64,000 nucleotides of DNA from Hohaiivirga sp031546825 (GTDB lineage: Bacteria; Pseudomonadota; Alphaproteobacteria; Rhizobiales; Beijerinckiaceae). Each line of letters opens with the position of its first letter. Within the stretch, counting starts at the first letter, position 1. Positions 45,510-54,249 of this stretch are shown here, piece after piece. The position numbers and the translations under genes are program-made. The DNA lies in contig JAVBJU010000010.1 in assembly GCA_031546825.1 (NCBI GenBank), positions 65,093-129,092 on the forward strand, written 5' to 3'. The notes under the pieces are model-generated. The model ran no database searches and was not told the DNA's origin. It saw only the letters and a list, made by a program, of their open reading frames with translations.

Positions 45510-46838
45510 ATGTCGTTTGTCCGGAGCAGCCTGCTCGGTTCCGTTGCTGTCTTAGGTGTTGCCACAGGTGCCACCGCTGCCGATCTCGCCCATAAGAAGG
45601 CAGCGCCCGCCGAGTATGTCCGTGTCTGCTCGGAATATGGCGAGGGCTTCTTTTATATCCCCGGTTCTGAGGCCTGCATTCGTATCAGCGGCCGGGTGAG
45701 GGCCGATACCTTGTATGCTGAAACCCGTGACCGCAATCGCGATAGAATCAACTTCGCCGCCAATACGCGCCTCAATCTCGATGTCCGCCAGAACACGCCC
45801 TACGGCACGGTCCGCGCCTATTTGCGCTATAACCTGACGCGAACGGATGCCAATTACGGAGACGGCTTCAACAATGGCGTCACTGGCTTCAATAACAGCA
45901 ATGGACTGGATATCGCCTATATTCAGTTTGCCGGTCTCACCGCCGGGCGGATACAGTCGTTCTTTGATTTTTATGCCAATAACAACAATTTTGGCACGAT
46001 CCGTTCGAGCGACGTCAATACGCAGGTGCTGGCCTACACGGCCTCCTTCGGCCAGGGATGGTCGCTGACGGCTGCGCTCGAAGACGGCAATGAGCGCCGC
46101 ATTTACAACAACACAGCCTACCCGACCGCTCTCGGCGTTGAGCCCGCCGGCCAGACAATGCCGGATGTGGTTGGTGCGCTTATGGTGGAGCAGGATTGGG
46201 GCTCGGCGCAGCTTTCGGCAGTGTTGCATCAGGTGCGCCCCGCTTTTGGATCGCTGCCTGCCAGCATTTTCTCCCGCGATAACAATTCAGATTATGGCTT
46301 CGCAGTTCATGGTGGCGTCAAGCTCAACCTGCCGATGCTGGCGCCCGGTGATGAGTTCTGGGTTGAAGGGGCCTATGCCGATGGGGCTGTCGGTTATCTT
46401 GGTGCCTTGAATTATAGCCTGGGCCAGGGGCGCATTGCGTCATTGCCGGTTACCGATGCCTTTATCGATGCCAATGGCAGCCTGCAGCGCACCCGTGGCT
46501 GGTCGGCTCTGGTCGATTACCTGCATTACTGGACGCCGTCGGTTCGCCAGAATGTGTTCGCGTCTTACATGCAGCTTATCAATGGTAGCGGGGCCTATAC
46601 GACGGTGTCTGTGCCGACGCTCGGCACCTATAATGAAGGCTTTGTTGATAGCCGCGAGTTGCGTGTTGGCACCAATCTGATCTGGTCGCCGATCAAGAAT
46701 TTCGATATCGGCGTTGAGGCGCTTTATACCCGTATCGAGCCGAAGGGGCGGGTGCTGATCGACGATAAGGGTGCGCCGAGATCTGCCAGCTTTGGCGATT
46801 CGTGGCAGGGTCGCCTGCGCATTCAGCGCGATTTCTAA
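45510..46838 (+). CDS. Rhizobial-type porin, copy 1
   Basis: A 442-residue outer-membrane porin of the alphaproteobacterial family. The signal peptide ends ATGATAADLAHKK; the mature start has the family hallmark YVRVCSEYGEGFFYIPGSEACIRI cut into short conserved blocks with two cysteines, and the protein ends in RLRIQRDF with a terminal Phe for outer-membrane assembly. GGGAGAGAG precedes the ATG; an upstream frame extension is unlikely. It is a paralogue of the porin at 47316, about 480 bases downstream. A terminator follows. Confidence 0.92.
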   Translation: MSFVRSSLLGSVAVLGVATGATAADLAHKKAAPAEYVRVCSEYGEGFFYIPGSEACIRISGRVRADTLYAETRDRNRDRINFAANTRLNLDVRQNTPYGTVRAYLRYNLTRTDANYGDGFNNGVTGFNNSNGLDIAYIQFAGLTAGRIQSFFDFYANNNNFGTIRSSDVNTQVLAYTASFGQGWSLTAALEDGNERRIYNNTAYPTALGVEPAGQTMPDVVGALMVEQDWGSAQLSAVLHQVRPAFGSLPASIFSRDNNSDYGFAVHGGVKLNLPMLAPGDEFWVEGAYADGAVGYLGALNYSLGQGRIASLPVTDAFIDANGSLQRTRGWSALVDYLHYWTPSVRQNVFASYMQLINGSGAYTTVSVPTLGTYNEGFVDSRELRVGTNLIWSPIKNFDIGVEALYTRIEPKGRVLIDDKGAPRSASFGDSWQGRLRIQRDF

Positions 46839-46889
46839 GTATAGACCCCAATGCTGTCGAAGTAATATTTTCTTTACTTTTGGAATGAG

Positions 46890-46923
46890 CCGCGCGGCAA
46901 CTGCATCTATGCCGCGCGGTTTT
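46890..46923 (+). terminator. Terminator of porin copy 1
   Basis: CCGCGCGGCA, a 10-base loop, TGCCGCGCGG and TTTT. The rest of the spacer up to 47315 (about 390 bases) holds no credible gene; it probably carries a long leader and the strong promoter of porin copy 2. Confidence 0.85.
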
Positions 46924-47315
46924 CATGTTTTTAAAACAGCTAATGTTATTTGTTTGAAATGGAGAAAATCCTTTTGGAGGCGGGCTGTCAGCGGCGCAGA
47001 GAGCATGGGAGGCAATGAAAAACGCAGCGGAGATCACCCCATCGCGCCAGTGCAAGGCGGCCTTTTTACGGGCTTTGGGCTGTGTAGCTTTTTTGCAACA
47101 TGCCCGGAAAAAGCCAGGTTCGTCCCCTGTTTGTGGCATTTTCGCGGTTGAACGGCCAGGCTCGATGAGTATGGTGGGAGCACGACAGGGGCTTCCCAGT
47201 CGTGAACTAATTCATTGTTTAAAGTGAATTCGGTTTGAAGGGGAAAAGGGCGGGGATACGTTTACGAACGATCCGATGCCTGGCCCCAAGGGTCTCGAAA
47301 CTTTGGAGGTTTTCA

Positions 47316-48713
47316 ATGAAGCTCGTCAAGAGCCTACTTCTCGGAACCGCAGCGGGTATCGTTGCTGTTGCCGGTGCTAATGCTGCCGATCTGCCGAACA
47401 AGAAGGGCGCTCCGGTCGAATACGTCCGCGTCTGCTCCGAATATGGCAAGGGTTTCTTCTACATCCCCGGTTCTGATGCTTGCATCCAGATCGGTGGTCG
47501 TGTCCGTGCCGATACCGAATACCGTCAGACCTACAATCGTAGCGCTGACACGGTTGGCTTCGGTGCTCAGGCCCGTATCAACCTCGACGTTCGCCAGAAC
47601 ACGCCTTACGGCACGGTCCGTGCTTACATGCGTTATTCGCTGGCCCACTCGGCTTCGGATTGGCAGACTGCTGGTCGTTACACCACCACCACCGGTGCTG
47701 GCGGTAACTCCAACACTGCTGGCGGTTCGGGTCTCGATCTCGCCTACATCCAGTTCGCTGGTTTGACCGCTGGTCGTGTTCAGTCGTTCTTCGACTACTA
47801 TGCCAACAACTACAACTTTGCTGGCATCCGCAACTCCGATACGAAGACTCAGGCTCTTGCCTACACCTTCAACTTCGGCAGTGGCGTGTCGCTGACCGCC
47901 GCCCTCGAAGACGGCAACGAGCGTCGCCTGTATGGCCGGTCGAACGCCTTCACTTTCCGCGATTCTACCGGCATTCGTGACTACAATGGCTACGAATCTG
48001 CTGGTGCGACCGCTCCGGATGTCGTCGGCAATTTGATGGTCAACCAGAGCTGGGGCGCTGCCCAGCTGTCCGGTGCTCTGCATCAGGTTCGTCCCGCTTT
48101 TTCGTCTTCGGTCACTGCGAATGGCGTTACGACCCGGTACCTGACGAACAATCTCGACAAGGACACCGACTACGGTTGGGCCGTCAAGGGCGCTGTCAAG
48201 CTGAACCTGCCGATGATTGCCCCCGGCGACGAGCTGTGGGTTGAAGCTGCCTACTCGCAGGGCGCTCTCTCCTACATCGGTGCAGGCAGCTATTCGATGC
48301 CGACCCTCAACATCCCGACGACGGATGCTTACGTTGGCGCCAATGGCGGCATCAAGCTGTCGAGCGGCTGGTCGGTTATGGCTGACTTCCTGCACTACTG
48401 GACCCCGGGTCTGCGTTCGAACCTGTTCGCTTCGTACATGAAGATCGACACGAACAGCAACGCTTACGGTCTCGGTGGTTTGTCAAACGTTCTCGGCAAC
48501 TATAATGTCGGCTTCGTTCCGATGTCGGAAATCCGCGTTGGTACGAACCTGATCTGGTCGCCGGTTAAGAACTTCGACATCGGCGTCGAAGTCCTCTACA
48601 CCCGCACCGACCCGAAGGGCCGTGTTCTGGACTACAACAACGGTGGTCCGGTCAAGACGATCTCGTCGGAAGACAACTGGCAGGGCCGTCTGCGCGTTCA
48701 GCGCGACTTCTAA
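47316..48713 (+). CDS. Rhizobial-type porin, copy 2 (probably highly expressed)
   Basis: A 465-residue porin. The signal peptide LLLGTAAGIVAVAGANAAD precedes the conserved CSEYGKGFFYIPGSDACI block and the barrel; it ends in RLRVQRDF. It is closely similar to copy 1 throughout. GGAGG lies 6 bases before the ATG. Codon choice is strongly skewed to GCT, GGT and CGT, unlike the neighbours, as is common for very abundant proteins. It has its own strong terminator. Confidence 0.94.
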   Translation: MKLVKSLLLGTAAGIVAVAGANAADLPNKKGAPVEYVRVCSEYGKGFFYIPGSDACIQIGGRVRADTEYRQTYNRSADTVGFGAQARINLDVRQNTPYGTVRAYMRYSLAHSASDWQTAGRYTTTTGAGGNSNTAGGSGLDLAYIQFAGLTAGRVQSFFDYYANNYNFAGIRNSDTKTQALAYTFNFGSGVSLTAALEDGNERRLYGRSNAFTFRDSTGIRDYNGYESAGATAPDVVGNLMVNQSWGAAQLSGALHQVRPAFSSSVTANGVTTRYLTNNLDKDTDYGWAVKGAVKLNLPMIAPGDELWVEAAYSQGALSYIGAGSYSMPTLNIPTTDAYVGANGGIKLSSGWSVMADFLHYWTPGLRSNLFASYMKIDTNSNAYGLGGLSNVLGNYNVGFVPMSEIRVGTNLIWSPVKNFDIGVEVLYTRTDPKGRVLDYNNGGPVKTISSEDNWQGRLRVQRDF

Positions 48714-48743
48714 TCCTGTTGGGAAACCAATACGGTTAAAGGG

Positions 48744-48775
48744 AACCCCGGTGGCAACACCGGGGTTTTCTTTTA
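48744..48775 (+). terminator. Terminator of porin copy 2
   Basis: AACCCCGGTG, loop GCAA, CACCGGGGTT, then TTCTTTT. Confidence 0.9.
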
Positions 48776-48958
48776 CGCGCATGAGAAGAGCCGTAAGTGC
48801 GGTGAGGTTCATTCCACCACGAGATGGTTAAAGCGCGCGCATTAATAGAGACAAAGGAAGAACTTGCGGGCTCGCCTCCCATGGAGGAAGGAAAGCCGCA
48901 GCAACAATCACAGCCGGTTGAACGCAAACTGTTACGGCATCAAAGAATCTGCAGTGAA

Positions 48959-48985
48959 GTGCGTTTCATATTAAACGCGCTGCAC
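48959..48985. repeat. Small palindrome near the slt 3' end
   Basis: GCGTTT-CATATT-AAACGC with extra flanking GTGC/GCAC pairing. The motif GCGTTTCATATT also occurs at 22318-22330 after the DUF6880-type gene, so it may belong to a family of short intergenic repeats. It also could serve as a transcription stop. Confidence 0.5.
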
Positions 48986-48986
48986 T

Positions 48987-51056
48987 CTAGCGCAGGCGTT
49001 CCGACAGCTTTACCCCCATCAGGGCGCGATAGACGGTGACATTCTCCATCAAACGCTGGACGTAGTGGCGCGTTTCCATGAAGGGAATGCTTTCGATCCA
49101 GTCGATGGCATCAATGTCCGGCAGGCGCGGGTCGCCATAGGTGTTGATCCATTTTTTGACATTGCCGCTTCCCGCATTATAGGCGGCAAAGCTCATGATC
49201 AGCGAGCCTCGCCATTCGGTCTGCAGCGTGGCGAAATGTGCCATGCCGAGGCTGGCGTTATAGCTTGGGTCTTGCGTCAGGCGGTCCATATTGAAGGCGA
49301 CACCGCTGCGCTCGGCCGTCATGCGCGCCGTGCCCGGCATCAATTGTGTCAGCCCAAGCGCCCCCGCCGACGATCGCGCCTTCGGATTGAACGCACTTTC
49401 CTGGCGAGAGATGCTGTAGAGCAGAGCCTTATCGGAGGAGCTGCTTTGTTTTGGCACCTCCGGCAGGCCGAAATCCGGATAACCCCAGGTGCCCGGATTA
49501 AAACCGCGCTGCGCTGCAATTTTGCTGATGGTCAAAGCCGCCCGAGCGTTTCGCATCTCCGTGGCCAGAGCGGACAGAGCCCGGAGTTCACCTTCGTCTG
49601 CGGTAGTGGTTGCCAATTCGCCATAGAGCGCCGCAGCAAGATCAGTGGCATTCCCCACTTCAAGAAGGCGTATGGCTTGCCAGCCGGTGGTGCTTTCGAG
49701 TTGTTGGCGACGTTCTTCAGGCAATTCCACCGTTGATGTCGGCAGTGTGAGCGGAACGGCAAGGCGTTCTGCCGTAACTTGCCCGTAGAAACTGTTCCAG
49801 AAGCTGGCGGCTTGCTCATAAGCCTTTTTAGCTTTGTCAGCGTCGCCGCGCTTTTCAAACACCCGGCCCAGCCAATAGGCCCCGCGGGCCTTTCGCGAAT
49901 CTGTGTCGGCATTGGCGGCCAGAATTTCGAAATGGGTTTGGGCTGCATCGGCACGATTGAGAAACCGCAGGGCAATCCAGCCTGCCAGGAAATCGGCGTC
50001 ACCATGGATACATCCACGTGCCGAAAGCGGTGCTGCAGCCGCGCGATAGGCCCCATTGAAGTCTTTGGCATCAAACCGGTTGCGTGCCAGTATGCGTTGC
50101 TGTGTTTGCCAATCCCGGCATTCCAGTGCGGAAAGGGCTGGCGCGTTTTTATCGGCTGTCAGCCGGATAAGGACGTCGGTGCTTTCCTTGATTTTCTTCT
50201 GAGTCAAAAACAGCAGCCACCGCGAGAATAAGGCAAGCGAATCGTCCTGAATTGCTGCGGGCAGGGCATTGATCAGCGCCTGAGCGTCCTTGGCATTGGT
50301 GGTCACAGCCATGCGGGCTCTGACCAGAAGCTCGGCATTTTCTCCGGCATCTTTGGCGGCACGCAAAGCGCCATCCCAGTTTTTAGCCGCCATCAGCAGG
50401 ATCATGCGCAGGCGGTGGTCTTGGGGTGTCAGCAGCCCGGCATAATCGATGCGCATCTGTCGCTCAGTCGGATCCATGAGCTTTTCGCGCGTCCAAACCG
50501 GCCGGATCATCTCGAGCGCGTCTTGCTTCCGGCCTGCGGCAAGCAACAGCTTGCCCATGAAAATGCGGCCAGAGCTGGTCAGGGGTGGATTGGCGGTGAG
50601 ATAGCGCGCTTTCTCTTCATCCGGCATTTGGCCGGTCAGTAGGGCGGTTTCCGTACGCCGCTTTAACGCTATCGTCTGCGGCCAATCGGGTGTGGATTTC
50701 CGAAAATTGTTATACCACTGATACGTCAACGGAATGCCGCTGCGCGCCAACAACCATTGTGCGGTGGCGCGGGACACCGGACTGCCCAACAGGCCTTTGG
50801 CCATCGCGATATCGGAGCCGTCGCTTTTCCCGGCAGCGTAGGATGCTGCCAGAAATTGCAGAATATCGGCGTCGGAAAAGGGGGCGGGAAGAGCGATGGT
50901 GAAGGGTGGTGGCTCCACCACAGACCGCGGCAATTCGGGAGTTGTCGATTGCTGCGTGACGATGTCTGGTGCCTGCGGCGCTCTTTTCTCTGGAATGGTT
51001 TCGCGCGTATTTCTGGTGAGGACGTAAAGGCTTACGCCGCCCAAAAGCATGAGCAC
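48987..51056 (-). CDS. Soluble lytic murein transglycosylase (Slt family)
   Basis: A 689-residue enzyme that cuts glycan strands of peptidoglycan to 1,6-anhydro products. The helical superhelix region (about 60-530) precedes the catalytic SLT domain: SISRQESAFNPKARSS has the catalytic Glu, then GALGLTQLMPGTA and SFAAYNAGSGNVKKW. The annotated start is a GTG that falls inside the hydrophobic signal segment (VLMLLGGVSLYVL), leaving no positively charged front. The frame continues upstream through KTRKIGVRIS to an ATT codon at 51095 with AGGA 6 bases before it, so the true start may be there. Confidence 0.9.
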   Translation of the reverse strand: MLMLLGGVSLYVLTRNTRETIPEKRAPQAPDIVTQQSTTPELPRSVVEPPPFTIALPAPFSDADILQFLAASYAAGKSDGSDIAMAKGLLGSPVSRATAQWLLARSGIPLTYQWYNNFRKSTPDWPQTIALKRRTETALLTGQMPDEEKARYLTANPPLTSSGRIFMGKLLLAAGRKQDALEMIRPVWTREKLMDPTERQMRIDYAGLLTPQDHRLRMILLMAAKNWDGALRAAKDAGENAELLVRARMAVTTNAKDAQALINALPAAIQDDSLALFSRWLLFLTQKKIKESTDVLIRLTADKNAPALSALECRDWQTQQRILARNRFDAKDFNGAYRAAAAPLSARGCIHGDADFLAGWIALRFLNRADAAQTHFEILAANADTDSRKARGAYWLGRVFEKRGDADKAKKAYEQAASFWNSFYGQVTAERLAVPLTLPTSTVELPEERRQQLESTTGWQAIRLLEVGNATDLAAALYGELATTTADEGELRALSALATEMRNARAALTISKIAAQRGFNPGTWGYPDFGLPEVPKQSSSSDKALLYSISRQESAFNPKARSSAGALGLTQLMPGTARMTAERSGVAFNMDRLTQDPSYNASLGMAHFATLQTEWRGSLIMSFAAYNAGSGNVKKWINTYGDPRLPDIDAIDWIESIPFMETRHYVQRLMENVTVYRALMGVKLSERLR

Positions 51057-51291
51057 GATGGATATCCTGACCCCGATTTTTCGCGTTTTCGAAATGGGCT
51101 TTCCTACTCTTTATGCTGATGGATGCTATGCGGGCGCATAACACATCGGCCATTAGGCGGTTCGTTATGGAGAATTGCCACATTCTCCCATTGACGTCAT
51201 TCGCGACAGCCGTCATTACAAGGGATTATGGGCAATAGCGTGGCATTGGACAAGCACGCATGAAGCCCACGAACAGATAAGGATCGCCATC

Positions 51292-52185
51292 ATGATGCGT
51301 TTGCAAGGCTCCATCACCGCGCTGGTTACGCCGTTCCGTAACGATGTTTTCGATGAGGATGCTTTTCGGAAATTCATCAACTGGCAACTGGAGAACGGCA
51401 CCAAAGGGTTCGTTCCGGTCGGAACCACCGGGGAAAGCCCGACCTTAAGCCATGCCGAGCACGAGCACGTCGTTGCGGTCTGCGTGAAGGAAACCGCAGG
51501 TCGCGCGCCGGTGATTGCCGGGGCAGGCTCCAACAGCACTGCGGAAGCCGTTGCTTTTTCACGTCATGCGGAGAAGGTCGGTGCCGACGCGGTACTGGTG
51601 GTCACGCCTTACTACAACAAGCCCACGCAGGAAGGGCTTTACCAGCATTTCAAAGCCATCAATGATGCCGTTGGCATTCCGATCATCATTTACAACATTC
51701 CCGGCCGCTCCATCGTCGACAGGTCGGTGGAGACAATGGCGCGGCTTTATGAGTTGAAGAACATTGCCGGTGTCAAAGATGCGACCGCCAATATGGCGCG
51801 TGCCAGTCAGCAGCGCCAGGTTCTCGGCCCGGACTTCATTCAGCTTTCAGGCGAGGATGCCACGGCGCTGGGCTTTAACGCACATGGCGGTGTCGGCTGT
51901 ATCTCGGTGACATCCAATGTCGCGCCGCGCCTGTGTGCGGAAATGCAGGAAGCCAGTCTTGCCGGGGATTACGCCAAGGCGCGCCTGATCCATGATCGTC
52001 TCATGCCCTTGCATACCAATCTCTTCGTCGAGACAAGCCCGGCTCCCGTCAAGTTTGCGGTGGCTGAGCTTGGTCTCATCAGTGAAGAAATTCGGCTGCC
52101 CATGGTGCCGGTTACCGAACCAACCCGCAAACTGGTGCGTTCAGCAATGGTCCATGCCGGGTTGGTCAATACAGTGATCTCATGA
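51292..52185 (+). CDS. dapA: 4-hydroxy-tetrahydrodipicolinate synthase
   Basis: First committed enzyme of lysine and diaminopimelate synthesis. The 297-residue TIM-barrel shows GTTGESPTL (substrate site), VVTPYYNKPTQEGLY with the catalytic Tyr, IYNIPGRSIVD, and GVKDATANM with the Schiff-base Lys. AAGGA lies 8 bases before the ATG chosen; a second ATG follows directly, and a longer upstream frame is not coding-like. It overlaps smpB by 4 bases. Confidence 0.96.
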   Translation: MMRLQGSITALVTPFRNDVFDEDAFRKFINWQLENGTKGFVPVGTTGESPTLSHAEHEHVVAVCVKETAGRAPVIAGAGSNSTAEAVAFSRHAEKVGADAVLVVTPYYNKPTQEGLYQHFKAINDAVGIPIIIYNIPGRSIVDRSVETMARLYELKNIAGVKDATANMARASQQRQVLGPDFIQLSGEDATALGFNAHGGVGCISVTSNVAPRLCAEMQEASLAGDYAKARLIHDRLMPLHTNLFVETSPAPVKFAVAELGLISEEIRLPMVPVTEPTRKLVRSAMVHAGLVNTVIS

Positions 52186-52655
52186 AAAAAGACGACAAAA
52201 CCGGTTATCGTGTCGTGGCGGACAACCGCCGCGCACGCTATGAATATGAGATCGTTGATCGTTTTGAAGCAGGCATCTCGTTGTCGGGCACGGAAGTAAA
52301 ATCCCTGCGGCTCGGCAAGGCGACCATTGCTGAATCATATGCCGGTCCGTCGGGTAACGACATTTTTCTGTTTAACTGCAATATTCCGGAATACCTGCAG
52401 GGAAACCGTTTCAACCATGAGCCGCGCCGTCCGCGCCGCCTCCTGCTGCACCGTCGTCAGATCAGCCGGCTGATTGGCGCCGTGCAGCGCGAGGGCTTCA
52501 CGTTGATCCCGCTGAAGATATATTTCAATGAGCGCGGTCGCGCCAAGATTGATCTCGGCCTCGGCAAAGGCAAGAAGCTGCACGATAAGCGCGAGAGCGA
52601 TAAAGAAAGAACCTGGAATCGGGAAAAAGCGCGGTTGATGCGCGATAAAGGATGA
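52182..52655 (+). CDS. smpB: SsrA-binding protein SmpB
   Basis: Partner of tmRNA in rescue of stalled ribosomes. The 157-residue protein has the oligonucleotide-binding fold: ADNRRARYEYEIVDRFEAG, SGTEVKSLRLGKATIAESYA, RRLLLHRRQISRL and the C-terminal basic tail DKRESDKERTWNREKARLMR. The dapA-smpB coupling (ATGA overlap) is common in rhizobia. No ssrA gene is seen nearby. Confidence 0.95.
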   Translation: MKKDDKTGYRVVADNRRARYEYEIVDRFEAGISLSGTEVKSLRLGKATIAESYAGPSGNDIFLFNCNIPEYLQGNRFNHEPRRPRRLLLHRRQISRLIGAVQREGFTLIPLKIYFNERGRAKIDLGLGKGKKLHDKRESDKERTWNREKARLMRDKG

Positions 52656-52695
52656 TGCGTAGGCGTTGCCGCATATTCCGCTCTCCCCAAAAAAC

Positions 52696-52730
52696 AAAAC
52701 CCGCATAAGCGATGGCTCATGCGGGTTTTT
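52696..52730. terminator. Bidirectional terminator between smpB and the NYN gene
   Basis: AAAACCCGCAT and ATGCGGGTTTT form an 11-bp stem around a 12-base loop, with T on one strand and the complementary A-run on the other, between two convergent genes. Confidence 0.9.
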
Positions 52731-52757
52731 GGTTTTGTAGTCGAAGCGCTTGCTTGT

Positions 52758-53402
52758 TCAGACTTCTTCGACGAACTCATCCTGGGAGTCGGGGTTGCGA
52801 ATGCCGTAGCGGCGCTCCAAATTGGGTGATGGCGGGCGAGAGGGGCGGTCATTGCGCACTTCCTCCTGCTGCCGTTCTCCGCCTTCGCGCCCGATGCGGT
52901 TGATCAACTGGGTGAGATCAATGAACTCATCCGCCTGGCGGCGCAATTCGTCAGCGATCATCGGGGGCTGAGTGGCAACGGTGGATACGACCGACACGCG
53001 CACGCCTCTGCGCTGAAGAGCTTCCACCAGCGAGCGGAAGTCACCATCTCCGGAAAACAGAACCATATGATCAATGTACGGAGCAAGTTCCAGCGCATCA
53101 ATGGCCAATTCAATGTCCATGTTGCCCTTCACCTTGCGGCGTCCAGCCGAATCCGTGAATTCTTTGGTTGGCTTGGTGACAACGCGATAGCCGTTATAAT
53201 CAAGCCAATCAATCAGCGGGCGTATGGAAGAATATTCTTGATCCTCAACAAGGGCCGTGTAGTAAAACGCGCGAACAAGAAGCCCTTTTCCTTGGTATTC
53301 TTTTAATAAAAGGCGATAGTCGATATCAAAGCCAAGTGTTTTTGTCGTAGCATATAGATTTGCTCCATCAATGAACAAAGCTATTTTCTGTTGTCCTGTC
53401 AT
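52758..53402 (-). CDS. NYN-domain (LabA/DUF88-like) putative RNase
   Basis: A 214-residue protein with a NYN/PIN-like nuclease fold: FIDGANLYAT, KGNMDIELAIDALE and LFSGDGDFRSLVEAL carry the acidic residues that bind metal. The last 40 residues are a low-complexity, charged tail (RPSRPPSPNLERRYGIRN). Members are thought to act in RNA metabolism. Together with smpB, this region looks RNA-related, but no functional link is shown. Confidence 0.88.
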   Translation of the reverse strand: MTGQQKIALFIDGANLYATTKTLGFDIDYRLLLKEYQGKGLLVRAFYYTALVEDQEYSSIRPLIDWLDYNGYRVVTKPTKEFTDSAGRRKVKGNMDIELAIDALELAPYIDHMVLFSGDGDFRSLVEALQRRGVRVSVVSTVATQPPMIADELRRQADEFIDLTQLINRIGREGGERQQEEVRNDRPSRPPSPNLERRYGIRNPDSQDEFVEEV

Positions 53403-53846
53403 TTTGTTTCTCTTGGTCCGTTCGATGGATATCTTTGAGTCTTTTTTCTAAATGCGTATTCTTTTTAATATTTCAACGCATTGTAGTTTGCCCCGACCTA
53501 AAAGCCATCGTGTTTCTGCGAAAATATAGCCCTCTAATTTTCATATGTTATAACAATTTACCAGAAAAAGCGAATATTTTATCATGAATGTTGAGCAAAA
53601 CATTCATCGGTAGAAGTGTTTCTTTCTCAAGTATTTTTATCGTTGTTATTAAAAAATAGATACTAATTCCGTGCTTGGCATGGAATTTGAAATGTGGTCA
53701 TGAAGTTGCATTGATAGCAACAAAAAATGCAATCTTAATAAAAATATATTTTGCCATGAACATGAAGAATAACCCAAACCGGCACCTGCTGGCGATTGGA
53801 GTTTCGCTCAGCAGTACTGTGCCGGATGGGTTTAGATTAAAGTGTA
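53403..53846. other. AT-rich gene-free spacer
   Basis: About 440 bases, markedly AT-rich, between the NYN gene start and tRNA-Lys. No ORF with coding signals and no stable hairpin followed by a T-run was found. An ORF that runs into the tRNA here is spurious. Confidence 0.5.
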
Positions 53847-53922
53847 TGGTGAGCGCGCCGGGATTCGAACCCGGGACCCTCTGATTAAAAGTCAGATGCT
53901 CTACCGGCTGAGCTACGCGCTC
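53847..53922 (-). tRNA. tRNA-Lys (anticodon UUU)
   Basis: On the minus strand: acceptor GAGCGCG with CGCGCTC, D arm GCTCAGCCGGTAGAGC, anticodon arm TCTGA-CTTTTAA-TCAGA, T arm CCGGG-TTCGAAT-CCCGG, discriminator A and encoded CCA. Anticodon TTT. Confidence 0.97.
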
Positions 53923-54103
53923 CAGAGGGAAGGCTCTGGATAGGGGGTTAAGGGTTTGCGGTCAACACCCAAAGCGCATCTTTCTGGAAAGAATTCTGTA
54001 TTTTGCAGCAAAATGTCCGGCGCAACCCTATTGCTTCGATCTCTGTGTGGTTTTGCAAGAGAGCGGGGGAGCCGCCAGAGGCTTAGCGTATTATGCTTTA
54101 GAA

Positions 54104-54223
54104 TAAGATTCTGCCGCTGGAAATAGCGCTGCGATACAGCTAAGGTAACTGCGGATGTTCCGTTGGGCATCCGTAGCTTCCAACTTCCTGCCCGGGCCGT
54201 GAAAACGGTTCCGGGTCTTTTTT
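54104..54223 (+). ncRNA. Candidate small regulatory RNA
   Basis: Two hairpins end in a plus-strand terminator: GCGGATG-(TTCCGTTGG)-CATCCGT, then CCCGGGCCGT-GAAA-ACGGTTCCGGG followed by seven T. The plus strand has no gene that needs this terminator. A CU-rich unpaired stretch (TAGCTTCCAACTTCCTG) lies between the hairpins, typical of RNAs that pair with ribosome binding sites. A weak promoter-like pair (CTTAGC at 54082, TAAGAT at 54104) is upstream. Transcription and targets are unproven. Confidence 0.5.
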
Positions 54224-54249
54224 TATGCGGGTTAGATATCTATCGCCAC

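Noticed and set aside
53675..53884. ORF ending in SAPGFEPGTL
   Set aside because: A similar artefact, reading across tRNA-Lys on the opposite strand.
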